64,000 nucleotides of DNA from Clostridiisalibacter paucivorans DSM 22131 (GTDB taxonomy: Bacteria > Bacillota > Clostridia > Tissierellales > Clostridiisalibacteraceae), in the NCBI RefSeq assembly GCF_000620125.1, contig NZ_JHVL01000006.1, positions 1-64,000 on the forward strand, in the 5' to 3' direction. A model generated the notes under the pieces. It saw only the letters and a program-made list of their open reading frames with translations, was not told where the DNA came from and did no database searches. Positions 16,695-24,737 of this stretch are shown in pieces (within the stretch, counting starts at the first letter, position 1; each line of letters begins with the position of its first letter). The translations under genes were made by a program, and so were the position numbers.

Positions 16695-18035
16695 ATGCAG
16701 AAGAGAAGATTAATTGTTATCGGTGGTGTTGCTGCAGGAATGAGTGCGGCATCTAAAGCTAGAAGACTAGATCCAGATTTAGATATAGTAGTATTTGAAA
16801 GAGGAGAATATGTTTCTTATGGAGCATGTGGGTTACCTTATTATATAGGAGGACTTACAGAATCTAAAGAAAGACTCATAGCTAGAACACCTAGGGAGTT
16901 TGAAAAAATGGGTATAAAGGTATTTACTAGCCATGAGGTTATAGATGTAAATTTTGAGGAAAAAACAGTTAAAGCAAGGAATGTTAAAAATAATGGTATA
17001 TTAACAAAATCCTATGATTCACTTGTTATAGCTACAGGAGCTGAGCCTATAATAGTTCCATTTCCAGGTGTAGATTTAGAAAATGTATTGACATTAAGTA
17101 CTATACCAGATGCAGATAAAATTAAGGAAATTGCATCTAATGACGACATTAAAGATGTAGTTTTAATAGGTGGAGGTTATATAAACCTTGAATTAATAGA
17201 TGCAATGACTTTATTAGGAAAAAATGTGAGAATAATAGAACGTATGGATACATTGCTAAATAAATTTGATAATGAATTTGGAGAAATGGTTAAAAAAGAA
17301 TCAGAAAAGCATGGGGTATCAGTACACACTGGAGAGTCATTGGAAGAAATAATAGGCAATAATAAAGTAGAAAAAATTAAAACAGACAAAGGAGAATATC
17401 CTGCTGATTTAGTAATAATGGCATTGGGTATAAGGCCAAATACAGGATTTATAAAAGATAGTGGGATAGAGATGTTGAAAAATGGTGCAATAGTAGTAGA
17501 TAAAAAAGGAAGAACTTCTATTCCTGATGTATATAGTGCTGGAGATTGTGCGACTATATATCATAAGATTAAGAAGGAGAATGTATATATTCCATTGGGA
17601 ACTAATGCCAATAAACAGGGAAAAATAGTAGGCAGTGTAATTGGAGGAGAAGATATAAACTTCAGTGGTATATTGGGAACAGCTGTATTGAAGCTTTTAG
17701 ATATGACATTTGGTATGACAGGTTTAACAGAGAAAGAGGCTAAGAATTTAAGTATTGATTATGGAACTATAACAGTTGATGCACCTAATCATGCAGGGAC
17801 ATATCCAGGTATGAAAAAAATTACTATAAAATTGGTCTATGAAAATAATACGCATAAGATATTGGGTGCACAATTGGCAGGTGAAGATGGAGTAGCTAAA
17901 CGTGTTGATGTTTTAGCACTTGCTATAGATCGAGGTATGACAACAGAGGAATTGGGAATGGTTGATTTTTCATATTCACCACCATATGCAACCCCATGGG
18001 ATGCAGTGGCTATAGCGGCCAATGCAGTAAAATAG
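16695..18035 (+). CDS. cdr: CoA-disulfide reductase / FAD-dependent pyridine nucleotide oxidoreductase
   Basis: A 446-residue flavoenzyme that reduces CoA disulfide or related per/polysulfides with NAD(P)H. An FAD dinucleotide fold opens the chain (VIGGVAAGMSAASKARR), the single redox Cys45 sits in SYGACGLPYY, the NAD-binding fold reads VLIGGGYINLELIDA, and the second FAD motif is VYSAGDCA. The dimerisation domain has the YSPPYATPWDAV signature near the C-terminus. Length and motifs match CoADR; NADH oxidase relatives share the same cysteine. It is flanked by non-coding DNA and a long terminator, so it is probably monocistronic. Confidence 0.9.
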   Translation: MQKRRLIVIGGVAAGMSAASKARRLDPDLDIVVFERGEYVSYGACGLPYYIGGLTESKERLIARTPREFEKMGIKVFTSHEVIDVNFEEKTVKARNVKNNGILTKSYDSLVIATGAEPIIVPFPGVDLENVLTLSTIPDADKIKEIASNDDIKDVVLIGGGYINLELIDAMTLLGKNVRIIERMDTLLNKFDNEFGEMVKKESEKHGVSVHTGESLEEIIGNNKVEKIKTDKGEYPADLVIMALGIRPNTGFIKDSGIEMLKNGAIVVDKKGRTSIPDVYSAGDCATIYHKIKKENVYIPLGTNANKQGKIVGSVIGGEDINFSGILGTAVLKLLDMTFGMTGLTEKEAKNLSIDYGTITVDAPNHAGTYPGMKKITIKLVYENNTHKILGAQLAGEDGVAKRVDVLALAIDRGMTTEELGMVDFSYSPPYATPWDAVAIAANAVK

Positions 18036-18058
18036 AAATATAATTAGTACTTGTATAG

Positions 18059-18117
18059 CTAATAGTTGATATTTAGTAGTTTAATAATTACTAAATGTTA
18101 ACTATTAGTTTTTTTAT
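18059..18117 (+). terminator. Long imperfect hairpin terminator
   Basis: CTAATAGTTGATATTTAGTA pairs with TACTAAATGTTAACTATTAG, followed by a run of seven T. The arms carry the TTAGTAGTT-type words of the dispersed intergenic repeat, so a repeat copy seems to serve as the terminator of the CoA-disulfide reductase gene. Confidence 0.75.
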
Positions 18118-18196
18118 TTTATATCTTGTCAATAACCATAGGTCTATTTACTTTTTATAAAATAAAGGATAAAATAGAATAAAAATATGGAGAATA

Positions 18197-19546
18197 ATGA
18201 CTATGAAATTGGAAAATAAAAATATTAGAAAACAAATAATAAAGTTGGCATGGCCTGCAATACTGGAAATGATGTTACATACTTTAGTATGGACTGCAGA
18301 TACTGCTATGGTTGGTAGATTAAACCCAGTTGCAATTTCCTCTGTTAATTTAAGTTCTCAAATTATGTTTACGGTGAGTAATATTTTGGGGGCATTTGGT
18401 ATAGGGGCTACGGCTATGGTATCTAGATATATTGGATCTAAGGATAGACAAAGGGCTGAAGAGATTGCATCTCAAGCTGTGGGATTTAGTATATTAATAG
18501 GGCTATCAGTAGGGATTCTAGGTATTTTTTCTACAGACACTTTATTCAAATGGATAGTAAATGATACAGAGGTTATAAATCAGGGAACAATGTATTTGAA
18601 AATAGTATATATAGGTGCAATTTTCTTAATACCTCTTATGGTAGGCAATGCTGTATTACGAGGAGCAGGGAATACAGTGATACCCCTTGTTGCAGCAGCA
18701 TTTGCCAATGTTTTCAATATAATAGGTGATTACTTGCTTATATTTGGTAAATTTGGGTTTCCAGAGATGGGCGTAAAAGGTGCTGCTATTGCAACAGGAA
18801 GTGCACAGATAGTAGGTGCTTTAGTAACCTTCTTTTTCTTGATTAGGGGAAAGTCTGGTATAAAAATAGATATTGTTAAAATATTTGTATTTAAGTTAGA
18901 ATCTCTAAAGAAACTAATCAAATTAAGTGTTCCAGCTATTTTTGAGATGTTCATGAATGAAGGAAGTAGATTAGTGTCCTCTTTTTGGATAGCCCAATTG
19001 GGAACAGTGGCATTTGCAGCCCATTCTTTAGCTGTAGCGGCAGAGTCCATATCTTTTATGCCTGGATTAGGATTTGCTATAGCGGCTACAACTTTAGTAG
19101 GTCAAAATCTGGGTTCTGAGAATGTAGAAAAAGCTGAATTAAGTGCAAAAAAATCTACAGAATATGGTGTCTTCTTTATGGGATTAATAGGAATTGTATT
19201 TTTTGTATTTCCTTTTCAGATAATGAGATTATTTAGTACCGATTTAAAGACGGTGGGATTAGCTGCACAGTGTATAAGAGTCGGTGCATTTGAACAAATA
19301 CCTATGGCATTGGGGATGGTAATGTCAGGTGCTTTGAAAGGAGCAGGAGATACTAGAGGACCATTTAAAATATCTCTGATAACTAATTTGTTAGTAAGAA
19401 TGCCATTGATATTTATAGTTGTGTTTATAATTAAAGGACATATTGCATATGTATGGGCTATAACTGCATTTCAATTTTTGGTGGAAGGTACATTAATGAC
19501 TATTAGATATAAGAAAGGAAATTGGAAAAAGATAAAGATTGAATAA
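18197..19546 (+). CDS. MATE-family multidrug/cation efflux transporter
   Basis: A 449-residue membrane protein with about 12 helices in two homologous halves, the normal size for MATE exporters. Family features include PAILEMMLHTLVWTADTAMVGRL at the start, GAGNTVIPL at the end of TM5 and its counterpart GAGDTRGPF in the second half. It would extrude drugs or cationic metabolites using a sodium or proton gradient. Start is ATG 18197 or, with similar spacing from GGAGA, ATG 18203. No regulator gene adjoins it. Confidence 0.92.
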   Translation: MTMKLENKNIRKQIIKLAWPAILEMMLHTLVWTADTAMVGRLNPVAISSVNLSSQIMFTVSNILGAFGIGATAMVSRYIGSKDRQRAEEIASQAVGFSILIGLSVGILGIFSTDTLFKWIVNDTEVINQGTMYLKIVYIGAIFLIPLMVGNAVLRGAGNTVIPLVAAAFANVFNIIGDYLLIFGKFGFPEMGVKGAAIATGSAQIVGALVTFFFLIRGKSGIKIDIVKIFVFKLESLKKLIKLSVPAIFEMFMNEGSRLVSSFWIAQLGTVAFAAHSLAVAAESISFMPGLGFAIAATTLVGQNLGSENVEKAELSAKKSTEYGVFFMGLIGIVFFVFPFQIMRLFSTDLKTVGLAAQCIRVGAFEQIPMALGMVMSGALKGAGDTRGPFKISLITNLLVRMPLIFIVVFIIKGHIAYVWAITAFQFLVEGTLMTIRYKKGNWKKIKIE

Positions 19547-19550
19547 AGGA

Positions 19551-19650
19551 AAGTTAGTAGTTAACGGTTAGTAGTTATTAGTTTAATGATGAAATCCGTA
19601 GGATTTCTACCATCAACTACTAACTACGAACTACCAACTATTAACTAACT
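19551..19650. repeat. Intergenic palindromic repeat, copy R1
   Basis: About 100 bp between the convergent MATE and P-II-like genes, rich in TTAGTAGTTA words on one side and their complement on the other, with a central TTTAATGATGAAATCC segment. The reverse complement of 38985-39093 aligns along its whole length with few gaps. It can fold into one long imperfect hairpin and may terminate both genes. Confidence 0.75.
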
Positions 19651-19655
19651 CTCCT

Positions 19656-20003
19656 TTATTCATTTTCGATTTTTGAACCATAACATTCTAATACAGGAAC
19701 TACAAACATGAATCCGATACCAGGTTTAGATATATAATTTAATTTTTTATTTATCATTTCTGTTGCTTTATTTAATTTATTTTTTTCTCGTATAATACTG
19801 ATGATGGTCTTATTATAGGGTTTATCACCTTCCAAAATTTTTCTTATACTGGCAAACATGGGTATGTCAACATTATGCTCAATAAGCACTTTTCCCATAC
19901 CTACACTGTCTATGGTGGTAGCACCTACACCAATTTCATAAAAGATTTCCATGATTTCATCTAACATATGTACATCATTTAATATTAAAAATAAAGCATA
20001 CAT
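19656..20003 (-). CDS. P-II-like signalling protein
   Basis: A 115-residue protein with the alternating beta-alpha layout of the P-II/CutA-like superfamily (MYALFLILNDVHMLDEIMEIFYEIGVGATTIDSVG, then a T-loop-like stretch, and GIGFMFVVPVLECYG at the end). It lacks the glnB uridylylation-loop motif YRGAEY, so it is not a classical nitrogen P-II. AAAGGGGG precedes the ATG. Such stand-alone P-II-like proteins usually sense a nucleotide and partner with a transporter; here the divergent neighbour is the eut locus, but a functional tie is only a guess. Confidence 0.65.
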   Translation of the reverse strand: MYALFLILNDVHMLDEIMEIFYEIGVGATTIDSVGMGKVLIEHNVDIPMFASIRKILEGDKPYNKTIISIIREKNKLNKATEMINKKLNYISKPGIGFMFVVPVLECYGSKIENE

Positions 20004-20133
20004 TTTAGGAACCCCCTTTGTTGAAAATATAATTTATATAAATATATTATAGCATTTTTAACTGATGTATAGTTAAAATGTTTAAAATTTTTACATCTAG
20101 GAGGAAATTTCTCTAAAAATTTTGACAATAACC

Positions 20134-20162
20134 TTGCTTTTAAATGCTCTCCATGTTATAAT
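20134..20162 (+). promoter_or_regulatory. Probable eut locus promoter
   Basis: TTGCTT (20134-20139), 17-base spacer, TATAAT (20157-20162). The predicted start, near 20169, lies just before the first ANTAR hairpin. A TTGACA at 20122 is too far from the -10 to be its partner. Confidence 0.65.
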
Positions 20163-20184
20163 TATAAAAAATGAATATTATTAT

Positions 20185-20221
20185 TGCACAATGGGGTGCA
20201 TTAGTTAAGGCGAAGAGGCTT
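20185..20221 (+). promoter_or_regulatory. ANTAR antiterminator element 1 (EutV target) before eutS
   Basis: Two short hairpins with six-base loops. P1: TGCAC-AATGGG-GTGCA (20185-20200), loop with the ANTAR-hallmark A at position 1 and G at position 4. P2: AGGC-GAAGAG-GCTT (20208-20221), G at position 4 but G at position 1. They are separated by 7 bases. P2 shares bases 20216-20221 with the 5' arm of the following terminator, so P2 and the terminator exclude each other. An alternative P2, TGCA-ATGGAA-TGTA (20221-20234), has both A1 and G4 and also clashes with the terminator. Confidence 0.8.
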
Positions 20222-20264
20222 GCAATGGAATGTATAACTATGTTCTAGAGCAGGCCTTTATTTT
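20216..20264 (+). terminator. EutV-controlled leader terminator before eutS
   Basis: AGGCTTGC (20216-20223) pairs with GCAGGCCT (20250-20257) through eight pairs including one G-T, followed by TTATTTTATT. Formation requires the P2 antiterminator hairpin to open. Confidence 0.75.
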
Positions 20265-20296
20265 ATTCGGAATAATTATTTAAGGAATGATTATCT

Positions 20297-20647
20297 ATGG
20301 AAAAATTAGAAAAGCAAAGAATTGTTCAAGAATATGTACCGGGCAAACAAGTTACATTGGCGCACCTTATTGCCAACCCAGAGAAGAGCATCTATACAAA
20401 ATTAGGTCTAACTGATGAGTATACAGATGCCATAGGAATACTTACAATAACCCCCAGTGAAGCAGTGATAATAGCAGCAGATGTAGCGACTAAAGCAGCA
20501 AATATAGATATAGGATTTATAGATAGATTTAGTGGCTCTTTAGTTATTACTGGTGATGTGGCCAGTGTAGAATCAGCTTTAAAAGAGATATTACATTTAT
20601 TGAGTGATGTATTACTATTTACTCCTACTAAAATTACAAGATCATAA
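20297..20647 (+). CDS. eutS: BMC shell protein EutS
   Basis: A 116-residue circularly permuted BMC-domain protein; EutS forms bent hexamers in the microcompartment shell. The order of elements, an N-terminal strand ending in TLAHLIANP, then the [51 protein letters not shown] core, is that of EutS/PduU rather than a canonical BMC protein. It is the first gene after the ANTAR-controlled leader. The length is within a few residues of the enterobacterial protein. Confidence 0.95.
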   Translation: MEKLEKQRIVQEYVPGKQVTLAHLIANPEKSIYTKLGLTDEYTDAIGILTITPSEAVIIAADVATKAANIDIGFIDRFSGSLVITGDVASVESALKEILHLLSDVLLFTPTKITRS

Positions 20648-20659
20648 GAAGGAGATATA

Positions 20660-21082
20660 ATGAAAAAAATTATATTAATTGGTCCAATAGGATGTGGGAA
20701 GACTACCTTTGTTCAATCCTTAAAAAATATATATAGGAGATATAAAAAGACCCAGACTATGGAATATTATGGTAATATCATAGATACTCCAGGAGAGTAC
20801 TTAGAAAATAGAAGGTTTTATAATGCACTAATTGTAGCATCTTTTGATTGTGATGTAATAGCGTTGCTTCAAGACAGTAGTAGTAAAAGATGCATTTTTC
20901 CTCCAAATTTTGCAAATATATTTACTAAACCTGTTATAGGTATAATCACTAAAATTGATAAAGAAAGTAAGTGTCTAGATTTTTCTGAAAAGTGCCTCAA
21001 ACTAGCAGGAGCATCAAAAATTTTTCAAATAAGTGCAATAGAAGGAATTGGGTTAGAGGATGTAGAAGAATATATAAAATAA
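20660..21082 (+). CDS. eutP: EutP/PduV-family small GTPase-like protein
   Basis: A 140-residue P-loop protein with Walker A GPIGCGKTTF at the start, a DTPGEY switch II-like motif and TKID for base specificity. Homologues have been reported as GTPases or as acetate kinases acting with the microcompartment. It follows eutS by 12 bases behind a clean AAGGAGAT site. Intact nucleotide-binding motifs suggest it is active. Confidence 0.92.
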   Translation: MKKIILIGPIGCGKTTFVQSLKNIYRRYKKTQTMEYYGNIIDTPGEYLENRRFYNALIVASFDCDVIALLQDSSSKRCIFPPNFANIFTKPVIGIITKIDKESKCLDFSEKCLKLAGASKIFQISAIEGIGLEDVEEYIK

Positions 21083-21154
21083 AGCTGTTAATTATTTGCC
21101 TTTGTTAATGGGTAAATATCATATAAATGAAGATATGTTAAGGGGGACAATGCA

Positions 21155-21727
21155 ATGAAATACAGAATAGTAGTAGCCGATGATGAGCCTATTACTAGGA
21201 TGGACCTCAGTGAGATTCTCAAAGAGGAAGGCTACAATGTTGTAGGGGAGGCTTCCGACGGATTTGACGCAGTAGAATTATGCAGAAAATTCAAACCAGA
21301 TTTAGTGCTCATGGATGTAAAGATGCCTATTTTAGATGGAATAAAGGCATCCAAAGTTATTATTAATGAAAAATTAGCTAAAAGTGTGGTTCTATTGACG
21401 GCTTATAGTGGAATGGAGTTTATAGAACAAGCTAAGGAATCGGGAGTTATGGGATATATAGTTAAGCCCATAAGCAAAAAAAATTTGATACCTACAATTG
21501 AAGTTGCAATATCTAAAGGAGAAGAGATAGAAAAAATCAAAGATGATGCACAGAAAATAAAGGATAAATTAGAGGCTAGAAAGGCAATTGAGAAAGCAAA
21601 AGGGATACTTATGGAGACAGAAAATATATCAGAAGAAGAAGCCTATAATAAAATTAGAAAGCTTAGTATGGACAAACGATGTCCCATGAAGAGCATTGCA
21701 TCTGCAATTATAATGAATAATTTATAG
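21155..21727 (+). CDS. eutV: Response regulator EutV with ANTAR RNA-binding domain
   Basis: A 190-residue antiterminator. The receiver domain (1-120) has the acidic pair in VVADDEPITRMDL and the phospho-Asp in LVLMDVKMP. The C-terminal ANTAR domain (about 135-190) reads ARKAIEKAKGILMETENISEEEAYNKIRKL. When phosphorylated by EutW in response to ethanolamine, EutV dimers bind two-hairpin RNA targets and block terminator folding. Two such targets exist here, before eutS and before eutA. GGGGG precedes the ATG. It is cotranscribed with eutW. Confidence 0.95.
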   Translation: MKYRIVVADDEPITRMDLSEILKEEGYNVVGEASDGFDAVELCRKFKPDLVLMDVKMPILDGIKASKVIINEKLAKSVVLLTAYSGMEFIEQAKESGVMGYIVKPISKKNLIPTIEVAISKGEEIEKIKDDAQKIKDKLEARKAIEKAKGILMETENISEEEAYNKIRKLSMDKRCPMKSIASAIIMNNL

Positions 21728-21752
21728 TACACAGTATATGGGAGAGATTATA

Positions 21753-23162
21753 ATGCTTAGAAAGTTATGTAAAAAATATACTGAGCTTGATCAGTCGGAT
21801 ATAAAAAAGCTTGAAAACATATCGCAAATACTTCCGATAATAGCAGATTTAGTAAGGGCAAATGTATTTATAGACTGTGCGACCAGTGATCCTAATGCTG
21901 CCATAGTAGTTGCAGAAGCTAAACCTACTACATGTCCTTCTATGTATGAGTATTCTGTAGTTGGAGAACTGGCATTAAGAAAAAATGAACCAGCAGCCCT
22001 TAGAACATTGGAAATAGGTATGGCGACTAGAGATTTGAAAGCCATAACCCAGGAGAACAAAACAGTAAGACAAAGCGTTGTTCCTATACATAACGATGCT
22101 GGAGATGTTATTGGGGTATTGATAATGGAGGAAGACATAACTAAAGATGTAAAACAGGATAGAAAGATGGAGTTCTTGGCTGAGACAACAGAGCAGTTGA
22201 CCGAGACATTACTAAATTTTAGAGATAGTGAATACACTGTGACTTACCATATAAATGATGCAATAGTAATGTTTGACCAACAGGGTATTGCAACGTATGG
22301 TAATCCAGGAGCTAAAAAACTATATAAAAAATTAGGATATAGAGACAGTATAATAGGGATGAACTTCGATAATTTAGTCTTAGATGGAAATTCTTTTAAT
22401 AAACTTATAAACGAGCCTTGCCTAAAGGTATCAGAAGCAACAGTTGGAAAGTTGACACTGCAAATAAAATATGCGGCAATGAAGCAAAAAAATAAGATAG
22501 TAGGCGTTACAATGTTGATAAAAGATATTACAGAGGTGAGGGAAAAGGAAAAGGAACTTATACTTAAATCTGTTGCAATAAGGGAAATACACCATAGAGT
22601 TAAGAATAATTTACAAACTATTGCAAGTTTACTGAGTTTACAGTCAAGAAGAATAAATAATGATTTAGTAAACAAGGCATTTAATGAAAGTATAAATAGG
22701 ATACTTAGTATAGCTGTTACCCATGAAATATTAGCCCAAAATGGTGTAGATGATGTAGATTTAAAGACTATAGTTACAAAGATAAAAAACAGCACTATAA
22801 AATATGGATTGCCTTGTATGAAAAATATAAAGATATCTGTAGAAGGGGATAGCCTTACTATTAATTCAGACAAGGCCACATCTATAGCGTTGGTAGTAAA
22901 TGAATTATTACAAAATTCCTTAGAACATGCCTTTGATGGTAAAACGGAAGGGTTTATAGAAATTTGGATTCAAAAAGGAAGTATGTATTCTAGTATATCA
23001 ATCATTGATGATGGAAGAGGATTTGATGTTAAAGCTATTAAGATGGGTAGTTTAGGATTAAATATAGTTAAAAGTATAGTTAAGGATAAATTACATGGTC
23101 ACTTAAACATAGATTCCACTGAAAATGGAACGAAGATAATATTTGACTTTAAAAATGAATAG
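21753..23162 (+). CDS. eutW: Ethanolamine-sensing histidine kinase EutW
   Basis: A soluble sensor kinase of 469 residues. The N-terminal domain (about 1-135) is the EutW/PdtaS-like sensor, followed by a PAS domain (about 155-265), a HisKA_2 phosphoacceptor helix REIHHRVKNNLQTIASLL (His280/His281) and a HATPase domain with NELLQNSLEHAF and DDGRGFD. There are no membrane helices, so it senses intracellular ethanolamine. I chose ATG 21753 because GGAGAG at 21741-21746 precedes it; the in-frame ATG at 21738 lies upstream of that site. The gene ends just before ANTAR element 2. Confidence 0.93.
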   Translation: MLRKLCKKYTELDQSDIKKLENISQILPIIADLVRANVFIDCATSDPNAAIVVAEAKPTTCPSMYEYSVVGELALRKNEPAALRTLEIGMATRDLKAITQENKTVRQSVVPIHNDAGDVIGVLIMEEDITKDVKQDRKMEFLAETTEQLTETLLNFRDSEYTVTYHINDAIVMFDQQGIATYGNPGAKKLYKKLGYRDSIIGMNFDNLVLDGNSFNKLINEPCLKVSEATVGKLTLQIKYAAMKQKNKIVGVTMLIKDITEVREKEKELILKSVAIREIHHRVKNNLQTIASLLSLQSRRINNDLVNKAFNESINRILSIAVTHEILAQNGVDDVDLKTIVTKIKNSTIKYGLPCMKNIKISVEGDSLTINSDKATSIALVVNELLQNSLEHAFDGKTEGFIEIWIQKGSMYSSISIIDDGRGFDVKAIKMGSLGLNIVKSIVKDKLHGHLNIDSTENGTKIIFDFKNE

Positions 23163-23164
23163 AA

Positions 23165-23203
23165 AACACAAAGACGTGTTTTTGTAAAAAGGCGAAGGGG
23201 CCT
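23165..23203 (+). promoter_or_regulatory. ANTAR antiterminator element 2 (EutV target) before eutA
   Basis: P1: AACAC-AAAGAC-GTGTT (23165-23180), a perfect 5-bp stem with A1 and G4 in the six-base loop. P2: AGGC-GAAGGG-GCCT (23190-23203), a perfect 4-bp stem with G4 but G1. Nine bases separate them. P2 shares bases 23197-23203 with the 5' arm of the terminator. P2 here and in element 1 have nearly the same sequence, which supports the P2 assignment in both. Confidence 0.88.
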
Positions 23204-23239
23204 AAAGGGTATGGAGACATACTTTTTAGGCCCCTTTTT
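23197..23239 (+). terminator. EutV-controlled terminator between eutW and eutA
   Basis: GGGGCCTAAA (23197-23206) pairs perfectly with TTTAGGCCCC (23225-23234), with an inner GTATG/CATAC stem, followed by TTTTT. A very strong terminator that should stop transcription of eutA and all later genes unless EutV stabilises the upstream hairpins. Confidence 0.92.
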
Positions 23240-23261
23240 GCATTTGACTGGAGGGATTGTT

Positions 23262-24698
23262 TTGAAGGAAGAAATATTAAGCGTAGGAATAGATATCGGA
23301 ACATCGACTACCCAATTAGTATTTAGTAAGTTGACCATTGAAAACACAGCATCTGCCTTTTCCATACCTAAGATAAACATAGTAGATAAAGAAGTAATAT
23401 ATAAAAGCGAGATTTATTTTACTCCTCTAAAATCGGATACAGAGATAGATGGAGAGGCAGTAAGGAGAATAATAGAAGATGAATATGGCAGAGCAAATAT
23501 AAAACCTAAGGATGTAGATACTGGTGCAGTGATAATAACAGGTGAAACAGCTAGAAAAGAGAATGCCAGTTTAGTTTTAAATAAGTTAAGTGGATTGGCT
23601 GGTGACTTTGTGGTTGCCACAGCGGGGCCAGATCTTGAATCAATAATTGCGGGAAAGGGAGCAGGAGCAGATTGTCTTTCTAAAGAGAGAAGGACTGTAG
23701 TGGTCAATTTGGATATAGGTGGAGGCACTACAAATATATCAGTGTTTAAAGATGGAGAGATTTTAGATACCACATGTTTAGATATAGGTGGTAGATTGAT
23801 AAAGATTGATCCAAATAATATGAAGGTAAGGTATGTATCGGAAAAAATAAAAAGATTAGCCAATGGTATAGGGGTTGTGATAGAGGTAGGCAAAGGTATA
23901 ACCCTTAACGAAATAAAATCCATAACTAATAGAATGGCAGAAATAATTGAAGAGGTATTGGGGGCTAAGAAGATTACAGAAGATCTAGGGTTAATCTTAA
24001 CCACGGAGGATTTAAATAGAGATTATGATATACAATACATATCTTTCTCGGGAGGGGTTGCTGACTGTATATATGATGAAGATACTGATAGAGATAATTT
24101 TCAATATGAAGATATAGGGGTTATTCTTGGAAGAAGCATAAGAAATAGTGATATGTTTAAGAAATTCAATATATATGAATCCTCTGAAACCATAAGGGCA
24201 ACAGTTGTTGGAGCAGGAAGTCATACAACAGATATAAGTGGAAGCACTATAACATTTACTAAGGATGTTTTCCCATTGAAGAATATACCTATTCTAAAAC
24301 TGTCCAAAGAAGATGAAAGCCTAGATTACAAAAGATTAAGTGAGAGGATAAGACAAAAAGTAAACTGGTTTAATCTAGATAATGGAAATCAACAAGTTGC
24401 ATTGGCATTAAAGGGGGTGAAAAACCTAAGTTTTAAAGAACTTCAAGATATGGGTCAGAGTATTATTGCTGGAATGAAGGACATATTGAACATGGATATA
24501 CCATTGATAGTAATAGTAGAAAATGATATAGCAAAGGCATTGGGTCAAACAATGCATAGATATCTGGAATATAAGAAGGACGTAATCTGTATAGACAGTG
24601 TAAAGGTTAAAAACGGGGACTTTATAGATATAGGAAAGCCGTTGGCTAATGGTAGAGTTGTTCCCGTGGTAATTAAGACATTAGCTTTTGGATATTAA
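23262..24698 (+). CDS. eutA: Ethanolamine ammonia-lyase reactivating factor EutA
   Basis: An actin/Hsp70-fold ATPase of 478 residues that removes damaged cobalamin from EutBC. Phosphate-binding motifs GIDIGTSTTQLVFSK at the start and VNLDIGGGTTNISVF in the middle are clear. I chose the TTG at 23262: it follows GGAGGG by 7 bases, whereas the in-frame ATG at 23211 lies inside the loop of the leader terminator and has no site. The protein then begins LKEEILSVGIDIGT, as expected for the family. It is the first gene controlled by ANTAR element 2. Confidence 0.93.
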   Translation: MKEEILSVGIDIGTSTTQLVFSKLTIENTASAFSIPKINIVDKEVIYKSEIYFTPLKSDTEIDGEAVRRIIEDEYGRANIKPKDVDTGAVIITGETARKENASLVLNKLSGLAGDFVVATAGPDLESIIAGKGAGADCLSKERRTVVVNLDIGGGTTNISVFKDGEILDTTCLDIGGRLIKIDPNNMKVRYVSEKIKRLANGIGVVIEVGKGITLNEIKSITNRMAEIIEEVLGAKKITEDLGLILTTEDLNRDYDIQYISFSGGVADCIYDEDTDRDNFQYEDIGVILGRSIRNSDMFKKFNIYESSETIRATVVGAGSHTTDISGSTITFTKDVFPLKNIPILKLSKEDESLDYKRLSERIRQKVNWFNLDNGNQQVALALKGVKNLSFKELQDMGQSIIAGMKDILNMDIPLIVIVENDIAKALGQTMHRYLEYKKDVICIDSVKVKNGDFIDIGKPLANGRVVPVVIKTLAFGY

Positions 24699-24737
24699 TA
24701 TTTAAATATTAATTATAAAACTAAGAGGTGAAGATGT

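Noticed and set aside
20122-20127. TTGACA as the -35 of the eut promoter
   Set aside because: It is 29 bases from the TATAAT at 20157. TTGCTT at 20134 has the correct 17-base spacing.
20040-20296. Adenosylcobalamin riboswitch in the eut leader
   Set aside because: No B12-box (GCCACTG-type) or matching multi-stem layout is visible here, or before the ABC importer; the structures present fit ANTAR elements.
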